Of a DNA stretch of 64,000 nucleotides, positions 8,709 through 16,860 are shown piece by piece. The DNA comes from DSSM01 sp964484125. Its GTDB lineage: Bacteria; Bacteroidota; Ignavibacteria; Tepidaquicellales; Tepidaquicellaceae. The stretch lies in the NCBI GenBank assembly GCA_964484125.1, contig CAZAEK010000008.1:1-64000 (forward strand), in the 5' to 3' direction. How positions within the stretch are numbered: the stretch's first letter is position 1; every line of letters starts with the position of its first letter. The notes below the pieces were generated by a model, which saw only the letters and a list, made by a program, of their open reading frames with translations, was not told the origin of the DNA and did no database searches. Made by a program: the position numbers and the translations under genes.

Positions 8709-9656
8709 ATGAAAAAACTATTATTACTTTTGATTTTGATTTTTTGTTTAAATTATGTTTATGGAGAAGAATTACCGGATGAGAAAAAATATAACGGAGA
8801 GAATCAGTATTCGATTATATGGGGAGGTCATTCTACTGTATTAATAGAAATAAACGGAAAGAGAATATTGATAGACCCCCTACTTACTGAAAAGGTTGCC
8901 GGAATTATGTCAAGAAAAGAAAATTGTAAAATTGATTTAAATAATATTCCAAAAATTGATATAATACTTTTATCGCACAGCCATTTCGATCATCTTTGCC
9001 TCAATAGTCTTTCAATTCTCGAAAAAAAATATCCCGGTGCAAAATTAGTTTTTCCCGAAGGAGTTGAAGATTTTCTGCCAGATATGAATTTTGATTTTCA
9101 GAGAATAGGTACAAAATCGTCGTTTAAAAAATCAGTTACAGGCGGAAGTATCAATGTTGACGGAATAGAGATCACCAGTGTTTACGCAAAACATTCAGGT
9201 GGCAGATATGGAATAGATTCTTATTTCTGGCACGATAAGGGGCACACCGGATTTATAATTAATCACAAGGATGTTTCAATATATTATTCAGGCGATACAG
9301 GTTATGACTCAATAGCGTTTAAAAAGCTCGGGGAAAAATTTGAAATTGATTTAGCTTTAATACAAACAGGACCTTGTTTTGATTGTGAAAATCCCGGAAC
9401 TGACGAGCATGCTTCATCAATAGAAGCTCTGAAAATATTTACAGATTTAGAAGCACAAAAGATGATACCTGTTCATTATGGCTCTATAGAATATGATAAT
9501 GATGCAGATTTTCCTGTATGGGTACTGAAAGAAATTATAAACAGAAAATACAAATCACTCGTAACAGCAGGTTCAAGCGAAAGTAACTATGAAATAACCT
9601 ATAACGACAGAATTATAATACTTGAGGAAGGGGAAAAAATATCGCTTGCTAAATAG
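8709..9656 (+). CDS. periplasmic metallo-beta-lactamase-fold hydrolase
   Basis: A metallo-hydrolase with signal peptide (residues 1-19) and the di-metal motif His90-X-His92-X-Asp94-His95 (SHSHFDHL), preceded by GGHSTVLIEINGKRILIDP. Further metal-site elements are YYSGDTGYDS and IPVHYGS. The WGGHSTVLIE plus IDP arrangement is that of the UlaG / NAPE-PLD-like branch (lactonases and phospholipases D) rather than beta-lactamases proper. The protein would act in the periplasm; the substrate is unknown. It is linked with the barrel-like gene upstream and converges with a membrane protein gene, overlapping by 8 bp. Confidence 0.85.
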   Translation: MKKLLLLLILIFCLNYVYGEELPDEKKYNGENQYSIIWGGHSTVLIEINGKRILIDPLLTEKVAGIMSRKENCKIDLNNIPKIDIILLSHSHFDHLCLNSLSILEKKYPGAKLVFPEGVEDFLPDMNFDFQRIGTKSSFKKSVTGGSINVDGIEITSVYAKHSGGRYGIDSYFWHDKGHTGFIINHKDVSIYYSGDTGYDSIAFKKLGEKFEIDLALIQTGPCFDCENPGTDEHASSIEALKIFTDLEAQKMIPVHYGSIEYDNDADFPVWVLKEIINRKYKSLVTAGSSESNYEITYNDRIIILEEGEKISLAK

Positions 9657-10227
9657 AAAATGATTTCCTGATTAGATTTATTACTAATACGGCAGCATAT
9701 ATTAAAAAAGAAATCATAGTAATAGGAGGCATTCCTCCGGGCCAGGAGGAAAAAGAAAGCCAGCTTCCGTAACCAATCAGAAAAATATGTATTAGCGGCA
9801 GAATTAATAATATAAAGTAAAACAATTTATTGTTGTTTTTTCCAAATCCTGTTTTTTCAAAATAAACAAATAACAACGAAATCAAAGAAATAATCCCGGC
9901 AATCATTGATATACCCGAATCAAATCTGAATGTACCCGATTCGTTAAAGAATTTAAGAAAATAAAATTTGTTTAATAAAATTACACTTATTACAGAATGA
10001 AGGCAAATAAATATAAACCCCGCAGAACGGAAAATGTTATTTTCTTTTTTTCCGTAATGTTTTAAAATTGGTGATATGATTAACAGAATTAATCCGGAAA
10101 ACGAGAGAGCTTTATTTGTAATGAATAATGGTAATTGGTCCCATGCGACATTGCCAAAAATTATATATCTGAAAATTGCGTACAACAATGCACCTGTAAA
10201 AATTATAATTACCGTTATTCTTTCCAT
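9649..10227 (-). CDS. polytopic membrane protein of unknown function
   Basis: 192 aa with about six transmembrane helices (residues 4-22, 38-56, 68-88, 104-124, 134-152 and 164-186). A motif SFSSWPGGMPPITM sits before the last helix. No family is recognised with confidence; the arrangement is loosely like small ferric-reductase-type membrane domains, but the conserved heme histidines cannot be assigned. It follows the metallophosphoesterase gene on the same strand. Confidence 0.6.
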   Translation of the reverse strand: MERITVIIIFTGALLYAIFRYIIFGNVAWDQLPLFITNKALSFSGLILLIISPILKHYGKKENNIFRSAGFIFICLHSVISVILLNKFYFLKFFNESGTFRFDSGISMIAGIISLISLLFVYFEKTGFGKNNNKLFYFILLILPLIHIFLIGYGSWLSFSSWPGGMPPITMISFLIYAAVLVINLIRKSFSI

Positions 10228-10255
10228 TCAGGTTTTCCGGATTAATATGTTTATA

Positions 10256-11641
10256 TTATTTTACTACTGCGATTTTTTTAGACTGAAAATCTCCGTTGCC
10301 TGATAACATAATATAGTAAACTCCGCTGGGTAAAGACATTGTGCTGTATCTTTCATCATATCTACCCGGAGTTAAGTTTTTGTTCAAAATAATTCCTACG
10401 CTTCTTCCTGCATTATCAAATAATTCAAGCTTGTAATCGCTTTCTTTCTTAATTTCAAAACTGATTTTAAACTCAGGATTTGAAGGGTTGGGATAAATAT
10501 CTTCGAGCGTAAAATTATTTGCAACTATTTCATTCTCGTTTACAATGCTCGGGTTTTTGGTTAGTCTTACAGAATCAATAAAAGAATTATAGTTATTATA
10601 TACTTTAAGCGAAAAAGAATTATAAGTTACATCACCAATTCCGAAATTATAATCTTTTACTGATTTCAATGTATATGATGCATTTGATGGAGTATATAAA
10701 GGTGCACCACCGCCTCCAAGCACCATATGATGAATGTTATTTAAAAAATTATGCTGATAAAAATGTGAGTGTCCTGAAATAATCATATCAACACCTTTTG
10801 GCTCAAAAATATTTGTAACCATAGTTTTCATATTTGCATCCTCGCCGTGTCCACCGGAACAATAAGCAGGATTATGTGAAATTACTATTTTCCAGGTTTT
10901 TGTTGTCGAACTTAAATCAGCCATTGCGAAATTATATTGATTACTTCCGACTGAGTAGCTGACTGAATTATTAATTACCAATACATGCATGTTACCATAG
11001 TCAAATGAGTAATAATCTTCTGTTCCACTTTGTAAAGTAATTCCTTTTGTAAATGCTTTTGTATTTGTTCCCCATCCCTCGTGATTACCAGGTGCAAGGA
11101 AGAAAGGAACTTTTGAAATTATATCTAATTCGCCCTGTCTGAAAAATTCGTTTTTAAAAGTTGTGTAACTTCCGGTGTTTGCAACATCTCCGCCGTTAAG
11201 ATAAAATCTTGGATTGTATGCCGGAACTATAGCTGTAATCTGGTCATGAACAGAAGTTCCGGTTCTGTAATCACCAATCCATAGAAATCTGAAATCAGTT
11301 TGTTCATTACAGGCAGTTATAAAATTATATCCGGCTGATGTAGAAGCAAGCTGTGTAGCTTTATAATAATAAACAGTATTCTCATTGAGTCCGGTCAACT
11401 CAATTTTATGTACATACGTACTATTTGTGGTAGTACTGATAATATTTGTTTTTGCATTATTACCATAAGAAGGAGTAAGTCCAAAATTAATAGTAACTGT
11501 ATCGGCTGAATTACACTCAACTAAAACCCACACACTATTTTTCTGAACACCCATGAGATATGGCTGCATTATAATTGCTGAATTTGCATTTGCAAAAACG
11601 AATGCAAAAACAATTAACAATAATAATTTAATTTTTTTCAT
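10256..11641 (-). CDS. secreted metallophosphoesterase (purple acid phosphatase type) with T9SS sorting domain
   Basis: Exported phosphoesterase. A signal peptide (to about residue 20) is followed by a fibronectin III-like domain (about 25-110) and a calcineurin-like phosphoesterase domain with WIGDYRTG, NGGDVAN, APGNHEGWG, VISHNPAYCSGGHGE and ISGHSHFYQH, which supply the di-metal ligands. The C-terminal 85 residues form a T9SS sorting domain of variant type (YPNPSNPEFKISFEI ... SGVYYIMLSG ... KKIAVVK). Fn3 plus this catalytic domain is the purple acid phosphatase arrangement. It would act at the cell surface or outside the cell, complementing the periplasmic phosphatase at 287. Confidence 0.88.
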   Translation of the reverse strand: MKKIKLLLLIVFAFVFANANSAIIMQPYLMGVQKNSVWVLVECNSADTVTINFGLTPSYGNNAKTNIISTTTNSTYVHKIELTGLNENTVYYYKATQLASTSAGYNFITACNEQTDFRFLWIGDYRTGTSVHDQITAIVPAYNPRFYLNGGDVANTGSYTTFKNEFFRQGELDIISKVPFFLAPGNHEGWGTNTKAFTKGITLQSGTEDYYSFDYGNMHVLVINNSVSYSVGSNQYNFAMADLSSTTKTWKIVISHNPAYCSGGHGEDANMKTMVTNIFEPKGVDMIISGHSHFYQHNFLNNIHHMVLGGGGAPLYTPSNASYTLKSVKDYNFGIGDVTYNSFSLKVYNNYNSFIDSVRLTKNPSIVNENEIVANNFTLEDIYPNPSNPEFKISFEIKKESDYKLELFDNAGRSVGIILNKNLTPGRYDERYSTMSLPSGVYYIMLSGNGDFQSKKIAVVK

Positions 11642-11735
11642 AATTTTAAATTAATTAACAGATTAAAATTCAAATTATTGAAAACCCGTTAAGAAAGGAT
11701 TAAATGGATATAAACAATATGTAAATTAAAAATTA

Positions 11736-12443
11736 CTAAGTACCCCCGATTGCACTGTCAAATTTTTCAATAAGCCAATTTTTATTCAAAACATTTTTAT
11801 CTTTTTGCAGTTTGTCGAAAATATACATCAGGTTATCCTTTCCGGATAATGTTGTTTTATAGATATAAAGTTTTTTGAGATAAAATACAAACTTCAAAAG
11901 TGACTGTTTAAAAAAATCTCCGAATGTTTCTTCGTATTTAAAAAGTTTATAATAACTGTCAATAGCATATTTCAGGGATTCGAACTGTCCGGATTCAAAG
12001 TGAATTTTAAGAATAAGAACTTTTGCTTCAGCATTAAAAACTCTGTTTTCAGTATTCATATCGTTTAAAAACTTCAGAGCACTCTGGTAATCTTTTTTTG
12101 CAAAAAACAGGTTGCCGTACGAAAGATTCAAAGTATCTTTTCTGTACTGAGGTTTTAAGATATCAGAATAATCAGAAATAAAACATTGCACCCATTCGAA
12201 TTCTCCGTTATTGGCACCATTAGCGGCAACGCTTCTGAAGAGAAAATGATTTATTATTCTCAGTTCGGAATGTAAGTAAAGTTTATTTTCTATTATCCGT
12301 TTTAAAAAATAAAAAGCATCCCTTATAGAATCACTATCAGCATCCCTTATAATTTTATATTCATTGTAATATGTTGCAAGCTTACAAAGGTCATAATCTA
12401 TTCTCGCAGGTATTTTATTTTTCAGTTCTTCAAAAATAGAATA
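11736..12443 (-). pseudogene. 5'-truncated gene for a TPR-like helical protein
   Basis: The minus-strand frame ending at 11736 is open well beyond its first GTG (12191). Coherent helical sequence (IFEELKNKIPARIDYDLCKL ... LYLHSELRIINHFLFRS) continues to about 12443, then changes to nonsense antisense of the neighbouring gene, with no start codon. The remaining 236 residues look like tetratricopeptide-type helical pairs (SYGNLFFAKKDYQSALKFL, AKVLILKIHFESGQFESLKY). The N-terminus, which might have carried another domain, is missing. I infer a deletion or misassembly removed the 5' end. The function of the intact protein is unknown. Confidence 0.6.
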
Positions 12444-13304
12444 TTCGTTGCAGGTACTTCGATTTTCTATACAACAAACAGCGGCGCAAACTGGAATTTA
12501 GGCACTTCCGGAGCGGCTTTTGGTATGGTATTATCATTTGATTTTAAAGATTCACTTAATGGAATTGCCTGTGGAAGACGTGATTCGCTCGGTCTGAAGG
12601 CAGCTACTGTTTTCAGAACTTCAAACGGCGGTGTTAACTGGACAAGGGAATATTTTACCTCGCATACTGAGTTTAAAAAAGTAAAATATATCAATAATAA
12701 TTTATTGTATATATACGGCTCGGTTACCCCGACAACTTTTGATGTATTCGGAAAATCAACTGATAACGGTAATACATGGACTTTCACCAATCAGACTCCT
12801 CCTTCTCTTTATGAATCTATTCAGATACTTAATGAAAATTATGCATGGAAATTCAGGAGAACCGGCCAGATTTACAAATCAACAGACGGATGCTTATCCT
12901 GGACAAGGGAAGACTCAACAGCAGTAATGCTTTGGTCATCATCGTTTACAAGCATTACAAACGGCTGGGCAGTTGGAAACCCAGGTGCAATTTTCCATTA
13001 TACAAACACAACTTATGTTACAAAGGAATCTGAAACTGCAGATAATTTTAAACTTGAACAAAATTATCCTAATCCGTTTAACCCTGCTACAACCATAAAA
13101 TTTCATATAAAAGAAAATGGATATGTTACTTTAATAATATATAATTTGCTTGGAAAGGAAGTTGAAATACTTGTAAACGGAAATAAAAATCGCGGTTCAT
13201 ATACTGTCAAATGGAATGCTGAAAATGTTCCGGGCGGAGTATATTTTTGCAAACTAACTTCAGGTAACAAAAAGGAAATAAAGAAACTCATTTTGTTGAA
13301 ATAA
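12444..13304 (+). pseudogene. 5'-truncated YCF48/BNR-repeat surface protein with T9SS sorting domain
   Basis: Open frame without its beginning: from 12444 it reads FVAGTSIFYTTNSGANW, mid-repeat of a YCF48/BNR-like beta-propeller, with further blades at RTSNGGVNW, STDNGNTW and STDGCLSW. An internal ATG exists at 12525 but falls inside a repeat, with no signal peptide. The C-terminus is a complete T9SS sorting domain (NYPNPFNPATTIKF ... GGVYFCKL ... KKLILLK). It meets the truncated helical-protein gene head-to-head at about 12443. It was probably a secreted surface protein; it is now broken unless the junction is an assembly error. Confidence 0.7.
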
Positions 13305-13366
13305 ACTTTACAAAAACTTATTTTTTTTGTGAAGATTTTAAAAATAATTATATTATATTGGTATAA

Positions 13367-14935
13367 ATGAAATTACAAATTAAAACCCTTATAATAGTTA
13401 CTGTTTTAACGATTTTCGGCATAACAAATAATTCCAGAACTCAGGATATTAACGGCGATGGAGTATTTGATTTATCGGAATTGAATAAAAATACTAATAA
13501 CCAACCCTCCTATATTTTAAACTCAATTCAATTCAATCAATACTGGGAATCACCATCCGGTATGTTTTCTAATGTAAATGATGTTGCAGCAGGATATTTT
13601 GACGGAGACACACTGCTTGATGTAGCTTGTTATACATGGACAACGGTTGGTACGTTTTATATTTATGAGCAGGTTCCTTCTAAGCCGGATAGTTTCGCAG
13701 TTGTATATCAGTACAACAAAGTTGAAAACGGTGCTTTTGGTCCGGTTAACTTCGGTGATTCAGATGGAGACGGTCAAATTGAAATTATTACTGCTGATTT
13801 TTCCACTTTGTGCCGTTTATATATTTTTGAATGTACGGGAAATAATACTTACTTTAGTAGAGAGACCCAAAACACACTAACATTATCAGGTGCTTCCGAA
13901 CAGGCAAGATTTATACATTTTTCTGATATGAATAAAAACGGAAAGAAAGAAATCGTAATAGGAAGAAGTGCTTCTGTTGTTCCAACTTCCACAACTATAA
14001 GATTCTGGGAACAGACAGGGACAATAGGCACAAACACATACACAAATCTTTATACTTACAGCGGCGGTATGTATCTCTTTGGAAAAAGCGGTGTTGGTGA
14101 CAGTGATAACGACGGCTGGGATGAACTTTTCATTACATACGGAAGTACAGGAACACTTGCTATTAATATATCAAGAATCGAATATGACTCTGCAACAAAC
14201 GTTTTTATGTTTAGAACTACACCGATAACTAAAATAGGATTTCCTTGTTCATATTATATTGCAGATATTAACAATGATGGAATCAAAGAATTGATTATGG
14301 CAGCTTCGTCAAGGGGGGCAGCAACGTTTATACTGAGTGCAACCGGAAGCAATTCATACAATGTTATAGATTCATTAATGGAACCTCAGGATAACAATTC
14401 AATGCTTTGTTTAGATGTCAGAAAACTTACAGGTGATAATTATCCTTCAATTGTTTCAGGAAGTTTTAATGGCAGGGTATATGTTTATACTTATAATGGC
14501 ACAAATTTTATTAAGCAGTTTGAAAAAACTGATTTGCCTTCCGGTGCTATTCGAAAAATTTCCTGGGCGGATATAGACAGAAAAAACGGCTTTGCATTTC
14601 AGAACGGTAATACGGTAAGACTCTTTAAAAGAGATACCCCGCTTGGAATTTCTCCGATAACAGAAAATCCGGGAAGATTTTCTCTTGAGCAAAACTATCC
14701 GAATCCGTTTAATCCGGTTACAAGAATAAAATTCGATTTGAAAAACAGCTCAAATGTAATATTATCTGTTTATGATATTGGTGGAAAGAAAATTATTACA
14801 CTTTTGAATGATTTTAAGAATGCGGGTACACATTTTGTTGATTTTGACGGAACCGGATTATCAAGTGGAATATATTATTATAAGATTTGTGTGGATGGTT
14901 TTCAGGAATCCAGAAAAATGGTCCTGACGAAATAG
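13367..14935 (+). CDS. FG-GAP/VCBS-type beta-propeller surface protein, T9SS cargo
   Basis: 522-aa secreted protein. A signal peptide (about 1-25) is followed by a calcium-loop-like DINGDGVFDLSEL, then propeller repeats with Asp-rich loops (GDSDGDGQIEI, DMNKNGKKEI, GDSDNDGWDEL, DINNDGIKEL) as in integrin-alpha FG-GAP/VCBS repeats. From about residue 438 there is a T9SS sorting domain (NYPNPFNPVTRIKFDL to KMVLTK). Such proteins are attached to or released from the cell surface; binding of polymers or calcium-dependent adhesion is inferred from the fold. It lies between the truncated BNR gene and another T9SS cargo gene, all on the same strand. Confidence 0.85.
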   Translation: MKLQIKTLIIVTVLTIFGITNNSRTQDINGDGVFDLSELNKNTNNQPSYILNSIQFNQYWESPSGMFSNVNDVAAGYFDGDTLLDVACYTWTTVGTFYIYEQVPSKPDSFAVVYQYNKVENGAFGPVNFGDSDGDGQIEIITADFSTLCRLYIFECTGNNTYFSRETQNTLTLSGASEQARFIHFSDMNKNGKKEIVIGRSASVVPTSTTIRFWEQTGTIGTNTYTNLYTYSGGMYLFGKSGVGDSDNDGWDELFITYGSTGTLAINISRIEYDSATNVFMFRTTPITKIGFPCSYYIADINNDGIKELIMAASSRGAATFILSATGSNSYNVIDSLMEPQDNNSMLCLDVRKLTGDNYPSIVSGSFNGRVYVYTYNGTNFIKQFEKTDLPSGAIRKISWADIDRKNGFAFQNGNTVRLFKRDTPLGISPITENPGRFSLEQNYPNPFNPVTRIKFDLKNSSNVILSVYDIGGKKIITLLNDFKNAGTHFVDFDGTGLSSGIYYYKICVDGFQESRKMVLTK

Positions 14936-14974
14936 TTTCAAACATTATAAACTAAATATTTTTTTAAAAATAAA

Positions 14975-16753
14975 ATGACTAAGTATATAATCTTTTTATT
15001 GCTGATTTTACCAGCATTTACTACTTCGAAAGCGCAACTTGCTTTTTTATATTCAAGTGCCGGTTCTGAATACGGAAAGGCAAATACAGTTGATATTGAT
15101 ACTAATTATATCGAGGCGGCTTTATTTGCAAATACTATAAACATCAATCCAAATGGAACAACGAACCTTACTTCGTTTGGTGCAATTGATGTTGTTTTTG
15201 CAAAATATAATAAAAACGGAAATCTTATGTGGGGTAAAAGAATTGGCGGAGTTAATACTACTGATGCTCCTCACGGAATAGTAACAGATGCTCAGCGGAA
15301 TGTTTATATTACAGGTTATTGTGGTAATACGACTCTCGGCAATCAATCCGTAAACTTCAATCCGAACGGTGGAAATTCACAAAACACTTTCGGGCATTTT
15401 GATGCATTTCTTGCAAAATACGACTTGAACGGAAATTACCAATGGGCTATGATTCTTGGAAATACAAACGGAGCTACAGAAGAACGTGCATGGGATATTG
15501 CAGTTGACGGACAAAATAATGTTTACGTCTGCGGCGCTATGCATGGAAGTGTGAATTTTAATCCTCTTGGCTCACCCAATATTAAAAGTGTAAGTAACAG
15601 CAATGCAGGACTTTTTCTTGCAAAGTATAATCCAAATGGAATAAATGAATGGGCTTTTGTAATTTCGGCAAATGATACAAGCGTTTTTTACGAAGCATAT
15701 ACCGCTGTTGATATAGATGCAGGCGGAAATATTTATTTTGGAGGAAATTTCAGAGGAAGTAATGTTAATTTTAATCCTATTGGTTCAACTACATTATCGA
15801 GTGCCGGGGCTACAGATATGTTTTTTGCGAAATATACGCCAGCAGGAAATTTAATTTGGGCTAAAAGAATCGGGGGAACATTACAGGATATTCTTTCACC
15901 AGGGGCATTGCGTCTTGATAATAATAATATGCCTTTCCTGACAGGCAGGATTTCTGGCACTGTTAATTTTAATACAAGCGGTGGTACGAATAACGTTAGC
16001 GGAGCAAGTCTTTTTCTTGCTTCGTATGATACGTCGGGTGTTATGCGAAATGCATTCGGGATGCAGTCTAATCCGGGCGACGGCGGTCATAGGATTGATT
16101 TCGACAGTCATAACAATGTTTATGTTGCGGGTTGGATGAATGGAACTGTTAATTTTAATCCAAACGGAATATACAATTTAACTGCGATATCACCTACGGC
16201 AGATGTTTTTCTTGCGAAATATACAAATGCAGGAAATTTTATCTGGGCTTTGAATTTTGGAGCTGTAAATTCTACTGACCAGAATATATGTGCGGGACTT
16301 ACAGTTGACCTGATGAATAACATAATTATTACTGGACAACTTTACGGCACGAATGCTAATATAAATCCAAAAGGAACACAGTTTCTACTTTCAAGTGTTG
16401 GGCAGAATGATTGCTTTATAATCAAATATGATTCGCTTGGAACTCTATGGTCTCCAACAAGCGTAAAACAAATTTCAAATGAATTGCCGGAAAATTTTAA
16501 TCTTGAGCAGAACTATCCGAATCCGTTTAATCCTGAGACTAAAATCAAATTCAACATTATAAAAACAGGAAACGTTAATTTAACAGTATATAATCTGTCC
16601 GGAAAAGAGATAACAACGCTTGTTAACCGGAATTTGCAGCCCGGTACTTATGAAACAACCTTTAACGCAAACAACCTTCCTTCGGGAATTTACTGCTATA
16701 AGTTAGAATCGTCAGGCACTGCTGAAACAAAGCGAATGGTATTAATAAAATAA
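14975..16753 (+). CDS. SBBP-repeat beta-propeller surface protein, T9SS cargo
   Basis: 592-aa secreted protein with a signal peptide (to about residue 21, SKAQ) and seven repeats of roughly 65-75 residues built on a D-x-F-x-A-K-Y-x-x-x-G-x-x-x-W pattern (for example DMFFAKYTPAGNLIWAKRIG, DVFLAKYTNAGNFIWALNFG), with NVYVCG/NIYFGG strands between them. This is the SBBP beta-propeller repeat. Residues 512-592 are the T9SS sorting domain (NYPNPFNPETKIKF ... KRMVLIK). Binding partner unknown. It is separated from the preceding cargo gene by only 39 bp and may be co-transcribed. Confidence 0.86.
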   Translation: MTKYIIFLLLILPAFTTSKAQLAFLYSSAGSEYGKANTVDIDTNYIEAALFANTININPNGTTNLTSFGAIDVVFAKYNKNGNLMWGKRIGGVNTTDAPHGIVTDAQRNVYITGYCGNTTLGNQSVNFNPNGGNSQNTFGHFDAFLAKYDLNGNYQWAMILGNTNGATEERAWDIAVDGQNNVYVCGAMHGSVNFNPLGSPNIKSVSNSNAGLFLAKYNPNGINEWAFVISANDTSVFYEAYTAVDIDAGGNIYFGGNFRGSNVNFNPIGSTTLSSAGATDMFFAKYTPAGNLIWAKRIGGTLQDILSPGALRLDNNNMPFLTGRISGTVNFNTSGGTNNVSGASLFLASYDTSGVMRNAFGMQSNPGDGGHRIDFDSHNNVYVAGWMNGTVNFNPNGIYNLTAISPTADVFLAKYTNAGNFIWALNFGAVNSTDQNICAGLTVDLMNNIIITGQLYGTNANINPKGTQFLLSSVGQNDCFIIKYDSLGTLWSPTSVKQISNELPENFNLEQNYPNPFNPETKIKFNIIKTGNVNLTVYNLSGKEITTLVNRNLQPGTYETTFNANNLPSGIYCYKLESSGTAETKRMVLIK

Positions 16754-16860
16754 AATGTTTATAATTTTACTCTGATATCGTTGATTTATCGGGTATTGAA
16801 ACATTTTTATAACTTTATTTGTTTAAGTAAGTGAAAAAATAAAGTTTAGGAGGTAAGGTT

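Noticed and set aside
12189..12191. GTG at 12191 as start of a 151-aa gene
   Set aside because: Coherent protein sequence continues upstream in the same frame for about 84 more codons, so this GTG is internal to a truncated gene.
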